A program made the position numbers and the translations under genes. Source: Dermanyssus gallinae (lineage: Eukaryota > Arthropoda > Arachnida > Mesostigmata > Dermanyssidae). Taken from it: a stretch of DNA of 64,000 bases. Positions 37,253-47,289 of the stretch are shown one piece after another (position 1 is the stretch's first letter; every line of letters begins with the position of its first letter). The notes below the pieces were generated by a model. That model saw nothing but the letters and a program-made list of their open reading frames with translations. It did not search any database and was not told the origin of the DNA. The stretch is taken from assembly GCA_003439945.1 (NCBI GenBank), contig QVRM01000464.1:1-64000 (forward strand), written 5' to 3'.

Positions 37253-39108
37253 AGTTTAAAAGAAAATTCTGCTTCTAAAACATGCCTTCTATGAGGCTTC
37301 GTTGTAGCGCCAGATCGAGAGCCAGCTAAAACGAGGAACACATCGAGTGATATATTGGGGCCCACCTCCCTTAGCTCGGATTAGCGGCAGGCAACGCACT
37401 GGCGGCGGCGGAGGTATTGCCAAAATCGACCCTTTTGTGGGGCGGTTGGTAGAAGTTGAGGAAACGACCCGCGCTGGTCTGAGGAGAAGGAGAGGAGAAA
37501 AAAGCGAGCAGCAGCTTTTGATTCGCAATGGTTGGTCTGCCTCTTGGGGGCAGGAAATTTCCTCCGGAAGGACCTAAATGAGTAGAGCCTTTCCGGTCAC
37601 TAACAAGGCATCGCTGAGGCGCGGCACAGTTCGCTGAAACGGGCGCCAAGGACAACGACGGCTACGCGCGGGAAGTCCATTTCTAACAGACAATTGGAGA
37701 GGAGCGGGCGTAAGGGTGCTTGTAGACCTCTCCAATTAAAGCTAGCAGACTCTAAACAACGAGATCAGGGTACAACCAAACACGTTTTGCTTTGTTTGTA
37801 TGTGTATAGGCGTCTGTATGCGTGTGTGTATGTGGTCAAGTAAAAGGCAGAGTTATTTATACTGTATCATACGCCTAAAAGCGCATCATAGTGGCACATC
37901 TGTGCTGAGGAAATATGATGCCCCGTAAGTGATGGACAGTGACTCTTCTAAACATTTACGAATGACAATGTTTCACTTGTTTTTTCGTCTGCTATATTTA
38001 TACGAATACAGTATAGTGAGTATGAACAACAAAATACAATTGGATATCCGTTCTCATTAACTTGTTTGCTCCAATTTCGATAGACGCGGTTTCTGCGCGG
38101 TAATGAATAGCTCTGTTGTTATGGAGACTACTGTTTTTGTTCTGCTGTCGTTGGGCAGGTTTGCGCACATGTCATTTTTGACATTGTCGATATATTTCTA
38201 GTATCAGTAGATAGTAACAAACGTAATTCTAATAGATGCTGCTAATGCTCTCTGTTATCTGGTTTTACAGCTAGACTTATTGTGACTGCGTGATAACGCC
38301 TTGGCTATGATAGGCGTCTGGTATGTATAACTCGATAGAGTGTAGGTATTCATAGACACCCGTCGTGAGCTGTACGTGCCAAAGGCGCCAGAGTGGTATC
38401 GCTAGTTATGCGATGGGCTTGCGCGTGGACTTGCCTGTTTATTGGTGTATCCCTATGTGCGTATTTTTGCTCTCCGTCGAGGTCGTCGTGGTTGCGGATA
38501 CGCTGGTCTGCACGTCGTCCATGTTCATCTCACGTCAACTAAGTCATCTTGCTCGTCTGCTCCGCTGCGATTTAATCAGCCATCAACGACCGGATCAACA
38601 TTGTCCGCGTTTAGCTTTCGCTTTTTGTCGTCCGGATTCCACTTCCTCGTCCACTTTTCCTTTCTGTTTTCTCCCTCACGCACACATCCCTTACCCCTCA
38701 GATACAATCGTATTCGTTTATTCAACACCCGCCATATTAGACTACGAAAAGAGATCCGCGGCGTAGACTATCTGTTACGTGTGCGACACCTGGTTAGTGC
38801 ACATGGCTGACGTATGATGATTGCAACTGCCCATGCTAAGAGTAGCGGTAGCAGCATCGAATTTTGTGAAAATGTTTGCTGTATGCTCAAAAAGACCCTA
38901 AACACTCGGTAGACGCAAAAAGTCACCAATATCGACATAATCATGCTCGTATATGCTTCAGCTTCCTTGGACTCGTTTGGCAACTTTGGTGACAATGTGT
39001 GTGCGTTTATTCGATAATACAAACTGTATTTCTATGGACACATGTCACCCTTTTATATCAGAGACGCTTAGAGAGAGGCAGCATATTATATAATTATTCA
39101 CTATGAAT
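37251..39108. other. Anonymous sequence
   Basis: No gene recognised. 37290-37660 has overlapping open frames on both strands but no domain. 38365-38810 contains two overlapping frames without motifs. Confidence 0.4.
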
Positions 39109-39124
39109 TATATATGTATTCGTT
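39109..39124 (+). repeat. LINE target-site duplication, left
   Basis: TATATATGTATTCGTT, repeated exactly at 44716-44731. It marks the left edge of the full-length LINE. Confidence 0.9.
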
Positions 39125-39666
39125 CATATCTCGACCCGACCGCCGTAGCGTACGGACGTGTTTTGTGAGTGCTCCGTGATAAAGGGTGATAGTGGGAGCC
39201 TGTCGCATCTGCGGCAAACGCAACCACTACTCCCAACACCTCAGGTCAGCACCAGGTTCCGGACTACTCATCTACGACAGCAACGGCTACGCGGGTGAGA
39301 AATTTCCAACTTCATACTGTCTAATACTTAGTGTAACAGACGGCAATTCGAACGGCACCACGTGCGGCAATTCGAACGCCGTTACGTGCAGAATCGAAGC
39401 GCCGCCACGTACAATTTCGAAACACCGCCGCGTACAATTTCGAAACACCGCCGCGTGCAGCAACTCGAACGGCGCCACGAATGCGATAACTCGAGAGCGG
39501 AAGCGCGCCAAAACTTAAACGTTGCGAAACGACTCCAAGTCGACAGATTAGCAAGTGCGGGTAATACACGCACATTCGCTAACTGAAGGACGGGAGTAGC
39601 TGAGCACAGACTCGGCGACTCAAGACTTAAGCCCGGCAGGTCTCAGTGTTGCCACCCCCCTCCGTG
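39125..39666 (+). promoter_or_regulatory. LINE 5' UTR
   Basis: 542 bp between the target duplication and the first ORF1 ATG, carrying the 23/24-bp repeats at 39337-39501. An open frame in it (39186-39518) begins with CRICGKRNHYSQ, which resembles three quarters of a CCHC knuckle; this may be chance. An internal promoter is expected here for the family but no specific site can be seen. Confidence 0.7.
39337..39501 (+). repeat. 23/24-bp tandem repeats in LINE 5' UTR
   Basis: Six clear units and a weaker seventh: 39337-39360, 39361-39384, 39385-39407, 39408-39430, 39431-39453, 39454-39477 and 39478-39501. The two central units (CGTACAATTTCGAAACACCGCCG) are identical; the outer ones vary (CGTGCGGCAATTCGAACGCC...). 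Each contains a TTCGAA/TTCGAAC core that is partly palindromic. Confidence 0.85.
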
Positions 39667-41586
39667 ATGGCCGCCTCTGGCGGCAGCCCGACAGGGCCCT
39701 CAGCTACTCAAGAGTTACATGACGAGGAACTCTCTAGCATGCTTGAGGAAGCATGGAGACCTGCGTCACAATTCAGTAGACGCAACTCTCGCGCTCTGAA
39801 TCGACAAGCCTCCAGACAAAACAGGCTCAGGAACAGCCGCCTCTACCAGTAGCAAAACCTGAGGAAGCAACACTCCCAGACGAAGCTATGGACACTCAGA
39901 GCGAGCCTAGATCTGCCTCCCTTAAGAGAAAAGCTAGCTACACTCCTATATCAGAGAAGAAAACCCGCGCGCCTACTAGTCCTGAGCAAGAAGAGCCTCC
40001 TTCGCCTAGCTATGTAAACGAAAAAGACCTACAGTTCCTACTGACGTCAGTGGCCGACATAGAACAACTAGTCAGCAAACACCAAACTACGCACCTGCAA
40101 ATCTCTAAAGCAGTGCGAACTATGGGCCTAAATATACGTGAAATCTGCCGTAGAGCGCTTGACGTAGGTTTCACTCCCGCCAGAACAAAGGGACAGTCCG
40201 TCGAAACAAATACCGACCCACTCCCAGAGCTTGCACCTCTCCCGCCGCCAGAGGAATTTATAGCTGCAGAGAATACAAGGCCTTCTCGTTAAAGAGGAAC
40301 TAACCGACGAACAATATGCAGACCTCATGCAAAGGGAGTGGCCGGCGCGCACTTATACTAGCACCAGCCTCAGTAAAGCAAGTATTTTAGCTGACAAGGC
40401 CCCAGCAAGAGCCTTACTGCTTTCACAAAAGTCCGACAAAGACGAACGCCTTATAAACCGACTATCGCCACAGTTCCCTGAACTGCAGGATGCATTGCCG
40501 CACCTTAAAAAAGGGAAGACTATTTTCCTGCAAAATCGGGACATCCTAACAATCGAGGGAGTTGAAAACACTCCAGCTCCAACACGAGCACTCTACGCAC
40601 GGATGATCCCGCATGCTGAAGAAAACGAAAACGACTTTTCTTTGCAAGTCCTGAGAGAGGCAGCAACCAGTCTCTGCGGCTTCCTTAGAACTAGAGACAT
40701 CCAGGCAGCGGCAGTGGCCATCCCGGCAACAGCCGATATTACTCTGTTGAGAAAAGTATTAGAACAAGCCCTCGCGAAACATCCAGGAATGACCGTGGAA
40801 ATCCGAGTTAAAGGCCGGAAAATAGAAGAGGCTCACGACAAAAAGAAGAGAAAGAAGCCTGACTCTACCTTTGCAGTTGTCGTGAAGTCAGGCAATGCAT
40901 CCTATGCTGAAGCCCTACGTGCATTCAGGAACAACATTGACCCAGCGACAGCTGGAGTGGATGTTAAAAGAGCCTCAAGAACAGCTACAGGCAAAATCCG
41001 ACTGATCGTGCAAGGGACTACTCCCGATGCCACCGGCAGATTTCTTCAGCACATAAAGGAGAAGGCGTCTTTGGAAGCGGCAGCCCAAGCGGTCTCACAG
41101 ACCAAGGCTATGATAATCCGGGACCTAGATGAGTCCATCGAGCTGAAAGACATCCTCAAAGCGCTTACCAAGAACGGAGCACCGGAAATGGCTTTTACCT
41201 TAAGTCCGCTAAAGAAAACCTGGGCGGGCGACTTCTCGTGCATTGTTAAAATGCCACCAGAGGAAGCCCAAAGATTGCTACGTCAAAGACATATACACCC
41301 TGGTTGGACTCGGTGCCGCATAGACGAAATGGTCTCGGTACCGCAGTGCTCACTGTGCCTGAGCTTTAACCACACGGCCAGGGACTGTACCGCAGCCCGA
41401 CCAACCTAACCTCGCTGCTTCAAATGCGGAGGACAAGGACACGTCGCAAAGAGCTGCACGGCCAATAGTAGAAGCTACGTATGCAACGTAGATGGACACT
41501 ACGCCACTACAACGCAATGCCCAGCATATAGACAACGGGTTACAAACCTCCGAGTAAGCCACAATCAAAATGACCAGCAAAATTAA
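39667..41586 (+). pseudogene. LINE ORF1 (gag-like nucleic-acid-binding protein), broken
   Basis: About 640 codons starting MAASGGSPTGPS. Gag-like proteins of R1-clade elements bind the element RNA and carry it with ORF2 to the target. The frame is +1 at the start, shifts to another frame somewhere near 39790-39845 (leading into VAKPEEATLPDEAM), and returns near 40270-40285 (into LVKEELTDEQYADLM). The two shifts compensate each other. A nonsense codon TAA at 41407-41409 sits between zinc knuckles 1 and 2. Knuckle 1 is CSLCLSFNHTARDC and knuckle 2 is CFKCGGQGHVAKSC. Knuckle 3 has lost its first Cys (SYVCNVDGHYATTTQC). A charged linker (KKKRKK) precedes the conserved TFAVVVKSG block. The natural stop is at 41584-41586, inside ORF2. 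Confidence 0.9.
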
Positions 41587-44516
41587 AATACTGCAAATAA
41601 ACCTCCGTAGAGCCCCCAGAGCATACGATCTGGCGTCCCAATTCGCAACCGAAAACGACATAGAAATCCTGCTTCTCTCCGAGACCCCTACCACACAGCT
41701 TTCTCAACCCGGGCCCCACGCTGGTAACAAATCCGCTTCGATCAAGGTATTTCCTACAAGATACTCGCCCACGTCAGTGGGACAGGGGACCCACTTCTCC
41801 TTTATTACCACTTACGACTTCGCGATCTACTCAGTCTATATCTCTCCGAACTCCACCCTACAGGAATACGAGGACTTCCTTGAAGAGCTGGACCTCAGCA
41901 TGAGCGCTCGCGGTCACCGAAAGGCGATTGTGGGAGGGGACTTCAATGCGGCCCACAGTCTGTGGGAAAGCAGGTCCTCATCAAGGAAGGGAGAGATCCT
42001 GCTAGAATGGGCAACCCGGGCGGATCTACAACTCATGAACACCCAGGGATACACCTTTGATAATGGCAGACACAAATCAACATTAGACCTGACATTTGCA
42101 TCAGAGAGACTATCGCACCGAGTAACCGACTGGAGGATTCACGAGGAAGCAGAAACTCTATCCGACCATCTCTACGTAACCTTCTCTGTCATTCTAACTT
42201 CTTCCCAGCTTCATCGTCCTACAAAACCGCAACGTTTTCCCAGGCTAAATTATACCCGCCTGCAGAAAGCATTAAGAAGAAAAGTACATAACCTCACTGA
42301 ATGCTCGGCAGCAGAAATCTCTACACTACTAGAGGAAGCCTGCCGAGAGTCCAGCTCCCGCCCACACTCTAAGATAGCCAATCGTCCACCGTGCTACTGG
42401 TGGAATAATCGGATTGCCGAAAAGCGAAGGGCCTGCCACCGCATACGGCGAGTATGCACGCGCCGCAGAGCAAGGCACCGACGAGAACTCTTCTACCTAT
42501 GGGAAAAGTACAAAGAAGCGCGAAGAGCCTTACATAAAGCCATTAAGGTTAGTGAAAAAGACCACTGGATCTCTCTGGGCGAGGAGGTCGAGGGAAACCC
42601 TTGGGGCAAAGGATACATGATTGTGCGAAAAAAAATGCGCCACGCACAGCCGCCTTTACCTGTAGAAGTGGCGCGACCGATTGTAAATGCGCTCTTTCCA
42701 CAAAGACCATTGCCGGAGTCGGTAGTCTTTGAAGAAACCTCAGATCTTTCCTTCGAGCCAATCTCAATTCAAAAGATCAGAATAGTGGCTGAACGCATAC
42801 GACCAGGGAAAGCGCCGGGCCCAGATGCTGTCCCCCCTCAAGCAGTACGCGTACTCCTAAAGAACCATCCAAAGGTATTCAAACGCATGATGGACACAAT
42901 TCTCACCAGCGGAGAATACCCAAAGCCTTGGAAAACGGCACGCCTAACCCTTATCCCGAAACCCGGGAAGCCACAAGGAGACCCCTCAGCATACCGCCCT
43001 ATAAGCATGCTCTTCTGCCTATCCAAGGCAGCTGAGCATATTATCAACGGGCGACTAGTTACAGAATTAGAAGACAAGAAGGCGCTGTCAGAAAACCAGC
43101 ATGGTTTCCGCGCTGGGCACTCCACACACTCGGCTATCAGCAAAGTTCTAAACATAGCTGAAACACAAAGAAATTCACCTATCGCAAACCGGGCGCACTG
43201 CCTTGCCGTCCTTATTGATGTCAAAAACGCGTTTAATACGCTCTCGTGGGACGCCATAAACCAAGCACTTAGAAATAAAGGCGTGTCTCCCTACCTACGA
43301 CGTATCCTAGCGTCGTATCTAAAGGACCGTGCATCTACATACGATGGAGTGGACTACGCCGTCACTGCCGGGGTTCCCCAAGGATCTGTACTGGGACCAA
43401 CCCTGTGGTCTGACTGCCGACTGCCGCATCCCCCGGGAGTTTTTTCTATCGCCTGCGCAGACGATCTGGCACTGATCGTTACCGCCAGTGACGAGGATTT
43501 GCTCGAAGGTACAGCCAACGGAGCCTTGGCGGATATCCGACAACACCTCCGCACGCTTGGCCTCGAACTGGCTTCACAGAAAACGGAAGCAATCCTTCTA
43601 AACGGACTGAAGCGTCCTCCACGCAACTTAAATTTACACCTGGAAGGCCATCCAATAACACCCACGCCCGTGGTCAAGTACCTGGGCGTGATCCTGGATA
43701 GAGCTCTCACAGGAACACCTCATGTGCGCTATGCAGCTAAAAAAGCAGCCAAAGCCTCAGCAGAGTTACGGAAAATCCTCCCACGGACCAGAGGGGCAAG
43801 CGACTCTTGGCGCCGACTCTTAGCATCAGTAATAGACAGCATCATGCTATACGCCGCACCCTTATGGAAGCGCACTACTACAAGAGCTACAACACGTCGC
43901 CTCCTCAACAAGACCCAAAGACCTATGGCGCTTAACCTAACACGAGCAAGTCGCACGGCCCCCACAGCAGCCGTTCAGGTACTCTCCAGACAAATTCCCT
44001 GGGACTTGAGAGTAAAAGAATTGGCATCAAGAAGCCCTGTAACCAACGTTCTGACGGAGGGCACACTAGTCAGCAGAACCGACACACTAAGCGAATGGAG
44101 CCAGCAATGGGAAGCAATCCAGCCGGGCCATCCTGGATATTGGACAAGATCAATACTTCCTGATCTTAAAAAATGGTACAGCCGGCTCGCTTACCTACTC
44201 ACTCGCGCAACTGTTAACAGGCCATGGTGCGTGTTTTCAGCAGTACCTACACCGCATCGGTAAAACTGACTCCCCTGTATGCCGCATGTGCAACTCGGGG
44301 GAGCCGGATGATGTTAGGCACTGCTATGAGCGGTGCTCCTTCTTCGACACTGAGCGAGAGCTATTGTCCCGGAACCTAGGACTGCAGAACCCCCTGACAT
44401 GCCAGGCCCTTGTAGAGGCGCTCCTCAAAGATCACAAATCCTGGATTCTAGTAAGAAGATTCGCACAAGGTATCTCTGAGGCGAAAATAACCGCCGCACA
44501 AAGCCGAGCAGCCTAA
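41570..44516 (+). pseudogene. LINE ORF2: APE endonuclease, reverse transcriptase, CCHC
   Basis: This protein nicks target DNA and copies the element RNA from the nick. The frame is open for 897 codons from ATG 41570 to a stop at 44261-44263. A single-base insertion near 44186-44193 causes that stop. The true C-terminus continues in another frame to TAA 44514-44516, including LLTGHGACFQQYL and the CCHC region CRMCNSGEPDDVRHCYERC. APE domain (about 1-210): Q9/N11, E38, GGDFN with D124 and N126, SDH with D199 and H200. RT (about 400-705): PGKAPGPD, AYRPISM, QHGFRAGHST, motif A D550 (LIDVKNAFN), motif B GVPQGSVLGP (601-610), motif C ADD (630-632) in a CADDLAL context. The B-to-C spacing looks about five residues short of relatives. 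The RT signature residues are all present. Confidence 0.93.
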
Positions 44517-44715
44517 ATGGCAAGAAGAGTGGCCAGGCGAAGTAATCTCGAGAAGACAGTACTGCGGCCAACCCCCGTCAAGGGGCAAAGAGGACGACTG
44601 GATTTTAGTGGGTGCGAGTCCCACACTACCGAGGCTTTAACAACGTCGCCCGGTGTGCATAACGCATTTTACCAGTTAGCTCTATAAAAAAAAAACAAAA
44701 AACAAAAAAAAAATA
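44517..44715 (+). promoter_or_regulatory. LINE 3' UTR and A-rich tail
   Basis: About 170 bp of 3' UTR followed by a 30-bp A-rich tail with scattered C (44686-44715). It includes a hairpin at 44609-44625 (GTGGG-TGCGAGT-CCCAC), a 5-bp stem with a 7-nt loop that looks like a tRNA T arm. The 3' end is where the RT is expected to bind. Confidence 0.75.
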
Positions 44716-44731
44716 TATATATGTATTCGTT
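44716..44731 (+). repeat. LINE target-site duplication, right
   Basis: Exact copy of 39109-39124, directly after the A-rich tail. Confidence 0.9.
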
Positions 44732-45616
44732 ATTAGCGGGATGCCAGATGTTATGGTTCACCCCAGATTCTGTGGCAGTAGGTATTATATGTGTTTATAT
44801 GTGTTAATTATTATTTCAAATCTACATTTGTAAAGTTCGGACATAACTTAATTGATTACTATAATACAGTTCTGCAAGATACCAGCTCCTAAGCGGTCGC
44901 AGTTTCTGTGCGTTCTAGCATTGGTGTATTTTTTTATTGGTGTATTTAACAGAAAAGCTGACCTCAATTGATGAGCAACCGTGGTCAAATGTGCAAAGTT
45001 GTTCAACCAACAGGATATGTGAAGATCAATTGTGGCTGTTCCAACAATCTGCACTCATTTAAAACGAAAATTAATGAATTACAAAAACCGTCAATATATT
45101 TTTGTTTGGAATCACTCAACACTTAAGGCAGCAATTTTACTTGTTTTGCACAACACAAAAACACTCTTCGTAAATAGGCGACAACTCCCCTTCTTCTTAA
45201 GTATGTTAGCTGAAATGTGAGTAAATGTGGTTCTAACTTCAGCACAGCAGCCACAATCAGTAACCAGCGAGATGTATTTTACCCTCAGCTCAACGCAAAC
45301 ACAATATAATTACGTTATAATTTGCATCGAATCGGCATGCCCATTGACGCCTTAGTATGCACTCTCAGCTGCTCCCTGAATCCTCAGAAATTACAATAAG
45401 CACTTGAACTCTTTCTGCTAACAGACAATATCAGTGCTACTAAAAGAGCTATCCGATGGGCAATTGAGATTCAACGGACATTGAAAACGTTGCGTAAACC
45501 CGCTGTGCACAAACCATAGTTTTATAAATAGTTTAAAGCCATAATATAAAACGGAATTTCAAAAATATTAAACAAGAAAGGAACCAAGTGTACGCCATCA
45601 TTTAGAGCGCGACATG
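44732..45616. other. Anonymous AT-rich sequence
   Basis: Nothing recognised apart from short A/T runs. Confidence 0.4.
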
Positions 45617-45656
45617 CATAATAATAATAATAGTCATTATCATCATCATCATCATT
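45617..45656. repeat. (ATA)n and (ATC)n at LINE 3' end
   Basis: An ATA run at about 45618-45632 and ATC run at about 45637-45655. On the minus strand this reads AATAAATAAATGATGATG..., a polyadenylation-like signal followed by a (TGA)n tail, as seen at the 3' ends of several LINE clades. Confidence 0.8.
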
Positions 45657-47152
45657 TATTTATTGCATCATATGTATGGTATGTATATATAGATCATTGT
45701 AATAAAACACATGTTTTTAGATAAGTAATAAAATATCATCGAGCTAACTGCGTAAGAGAAATAGCTCTCTGACAGGTATCGAGATGGTAGATAGGGCATG
45801 GCTGGTTACATAAACGGCACAAACAGCCGACATCAGGATCGTGGAAGCCTTTTCGATGGCAGAGTTTATGGTAAAACCCGTGAAGTGAATAGCGGGTCAC
45901 GAGATGTCGGTTAGGTTGTAGTGGTCTCTGCCAGTCCTGTGTGACCATTGCTGGCGAATTAAAGAAGCTTCCGGGAACTGCTCGAACTTTCTTCATGAAG
46001 TTTTCTCTAAACTGAATAAGAGCAGCGGTTTCTGAGAGACCGAATCTAGTTACTAGATCTTCTACAAGTGGTTGTGTAGAAGCCATAAGGTAAACTAGAC
46101 GGTTTTTCGCATTTCGTGGCAACCCAATGGCTAGCTTGAAAAAACGTAGGCTTAACCCTATCTAGTTTTTCTAGCTGTGATAGGCTGAGGTGTGTTCATA
46201 TGACCTGGATGCCGTAGGCCGCAACCGAAGCAACTTTCAGGTCAAAAAGTGCTTTTAGTGTAGTCAGGGATAATTGTTGAGGCTTTTCGGTTGTAGACAT
46301 CGCGACTAGGCTTTTTCTGGTTCGTTCGGCGATGTGTTGTCCAAAGATTGTGCCCTTTATCGAAAAGTTAACCCCAAGGTAACAGAAGGTGTTAACGAAC
46401 TCGACTGCACCAGTACTGAGTTTCAAGCGATCGGACCGAGCAAGCGGTCCCTCAGGTCTAAATTTGATAGGTTTTGTTTTCTCGGCGTTAATCTTAAGAC
46501 CGTTGTTCTTGCAGTACCCCTCCAGGGTGCGTATGCTTCGCTGCAACTCCAGCTTGTCACGACTGTTCATGACGATATCGTCAGCATATAGTATGATGCC
46601 GACCGTATCATGTTCTTTGTGAATTATTGGCGGCAGATCGCTGAGAAGGGTAGAAAAAAGCAGAGGGCTAAGATTATTACCTTGAGCATAACCTGTGGTC
46701 TGGATAACGGGCTTATGCTTACAGATCGAATTGTCAATGATTATCGGGTTTGCTTGAAGAATGCTGGCGATTAGGGTTAGTGTCTTGGGGCCAACACCTG
46801 CATTGGCGAGCTTCTGGAGTACAACATTTCGCGGAGCAGTGTCAAAAGCGGCCTTCAGATCGACAAATAAAGCATATAGAAACCTTCCCCTTGACCGACT
46901 TTCCTTGACGGAAACCATGCTGTTCTTGTGGTATTATGGTACGGTGATGAAAAAATATAGAAAGGCGTTTTGTGAGCACCGATGCCAAAATCTTATAAAT
47001 ACATATCTTCTTAGCAATGCCCCTCCAGGATCGGACATCAGTAGGATCACCCTTTCCTTTTGGGATGACCTTAAGGATGCACTCCCGCCATGCTTCCGGG
47101 ACACAGCCCTCATCTAAACATCTATTGAATATTGCAAGGAAAATAGGCCAAA
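45640..47152 (-). pseudogene. LINE relic: reverse transcriptase and C-terminal zinc finger
   Basis: Minus strand, 5'-truncated at a (TAA)n array. The RT fingers lie at about 47140-46900 (CVPEAWRECILKVIPKGKG, EQHGFRQGKS). The RT core is open from 46918 to 46196. It has motif A FVDLKAAFDTAPRNVV, motif B GYAQGNNLSPLLFS, motif C ILYADDIVM, the post-palm KINAEKTK and FCYLGVNFS. A TGA at 46196-46198 (probably once Trp) and a frameshift near 46140 break the link to the C-terminal segment (46122-45736), which ends with a CCHC-like finger CRLCNQPCPIYHLDTC. The stop at 45736 is followed by a short 3' UTR and a TGA-repeat tail. The clade is not certain. The relic at 25.4 kb is a relative. It is relatively little decayed. 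Confidence 0.88.
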
Positions 47153-47178
47153 TATAATAATAATAATAATAATAATAT
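47153..47178. repeat. (TAA)n between two LINE relics
   Basis: About 26 bp of TAA units lying exactly between the 5' truncation of the relic at 45.6-47.15 kb and the 3' flank of the relic at 47.3-48.85 kb. Confidence 0.9.
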
Positions 47179-47289
47179 TTGAAACAAAGGTTTACTATCA
47201 TTATGTGCATGTATTACAATTACAAATATATAAATTATATTACATGAACAATATGGCTTGTATTTTAATTATTGCTCGAGTGTCGCTCA

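Larger units (their letters stand above)
39125..44715 (+). mobile_element. Full-length R1-clade non-LTR retrotransposon
   Basis: A 5591-bp LINE. Its parts are: 5' UTR (39125-39666) with tandem repeats, gag-like ORF1 (39667-41586), ORF2 with endonuclease and reverse transcriptase (41570-44516), 3' UTR (44517-44685), and A-rich tail (44686-44715). A perfect 16-bp target duplication flanks it. ORF1 and ORF2 overlap by 17 nt in different frames, as in R1-type elements. The clade assignment rests on the three-knuckle ORF1, the ORF2 opening LQINLRRAPRAYDL, the APE endonuclease and the C-terminal CCHC. It is not in 28S rDNA, so it is not R1 itself. The exact TSD implies a young insertion, yet three frameshifts and one stop break the frames; some could be assembly indels. 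Fragments of relatives occur at 1.5, 18.3, 20.8 and 57-59 kb. Confidence 0.93.

Noticed and set aside
39186..39518. Separate small gene with a CRICGKRNHYSQH zinc-knuckle-like start
   Set aside because: It lies within the LINE 5' UTR as defined by the target duplication, lacks the fourth ligand, and runs into the 23/24-bp tandem repeats.
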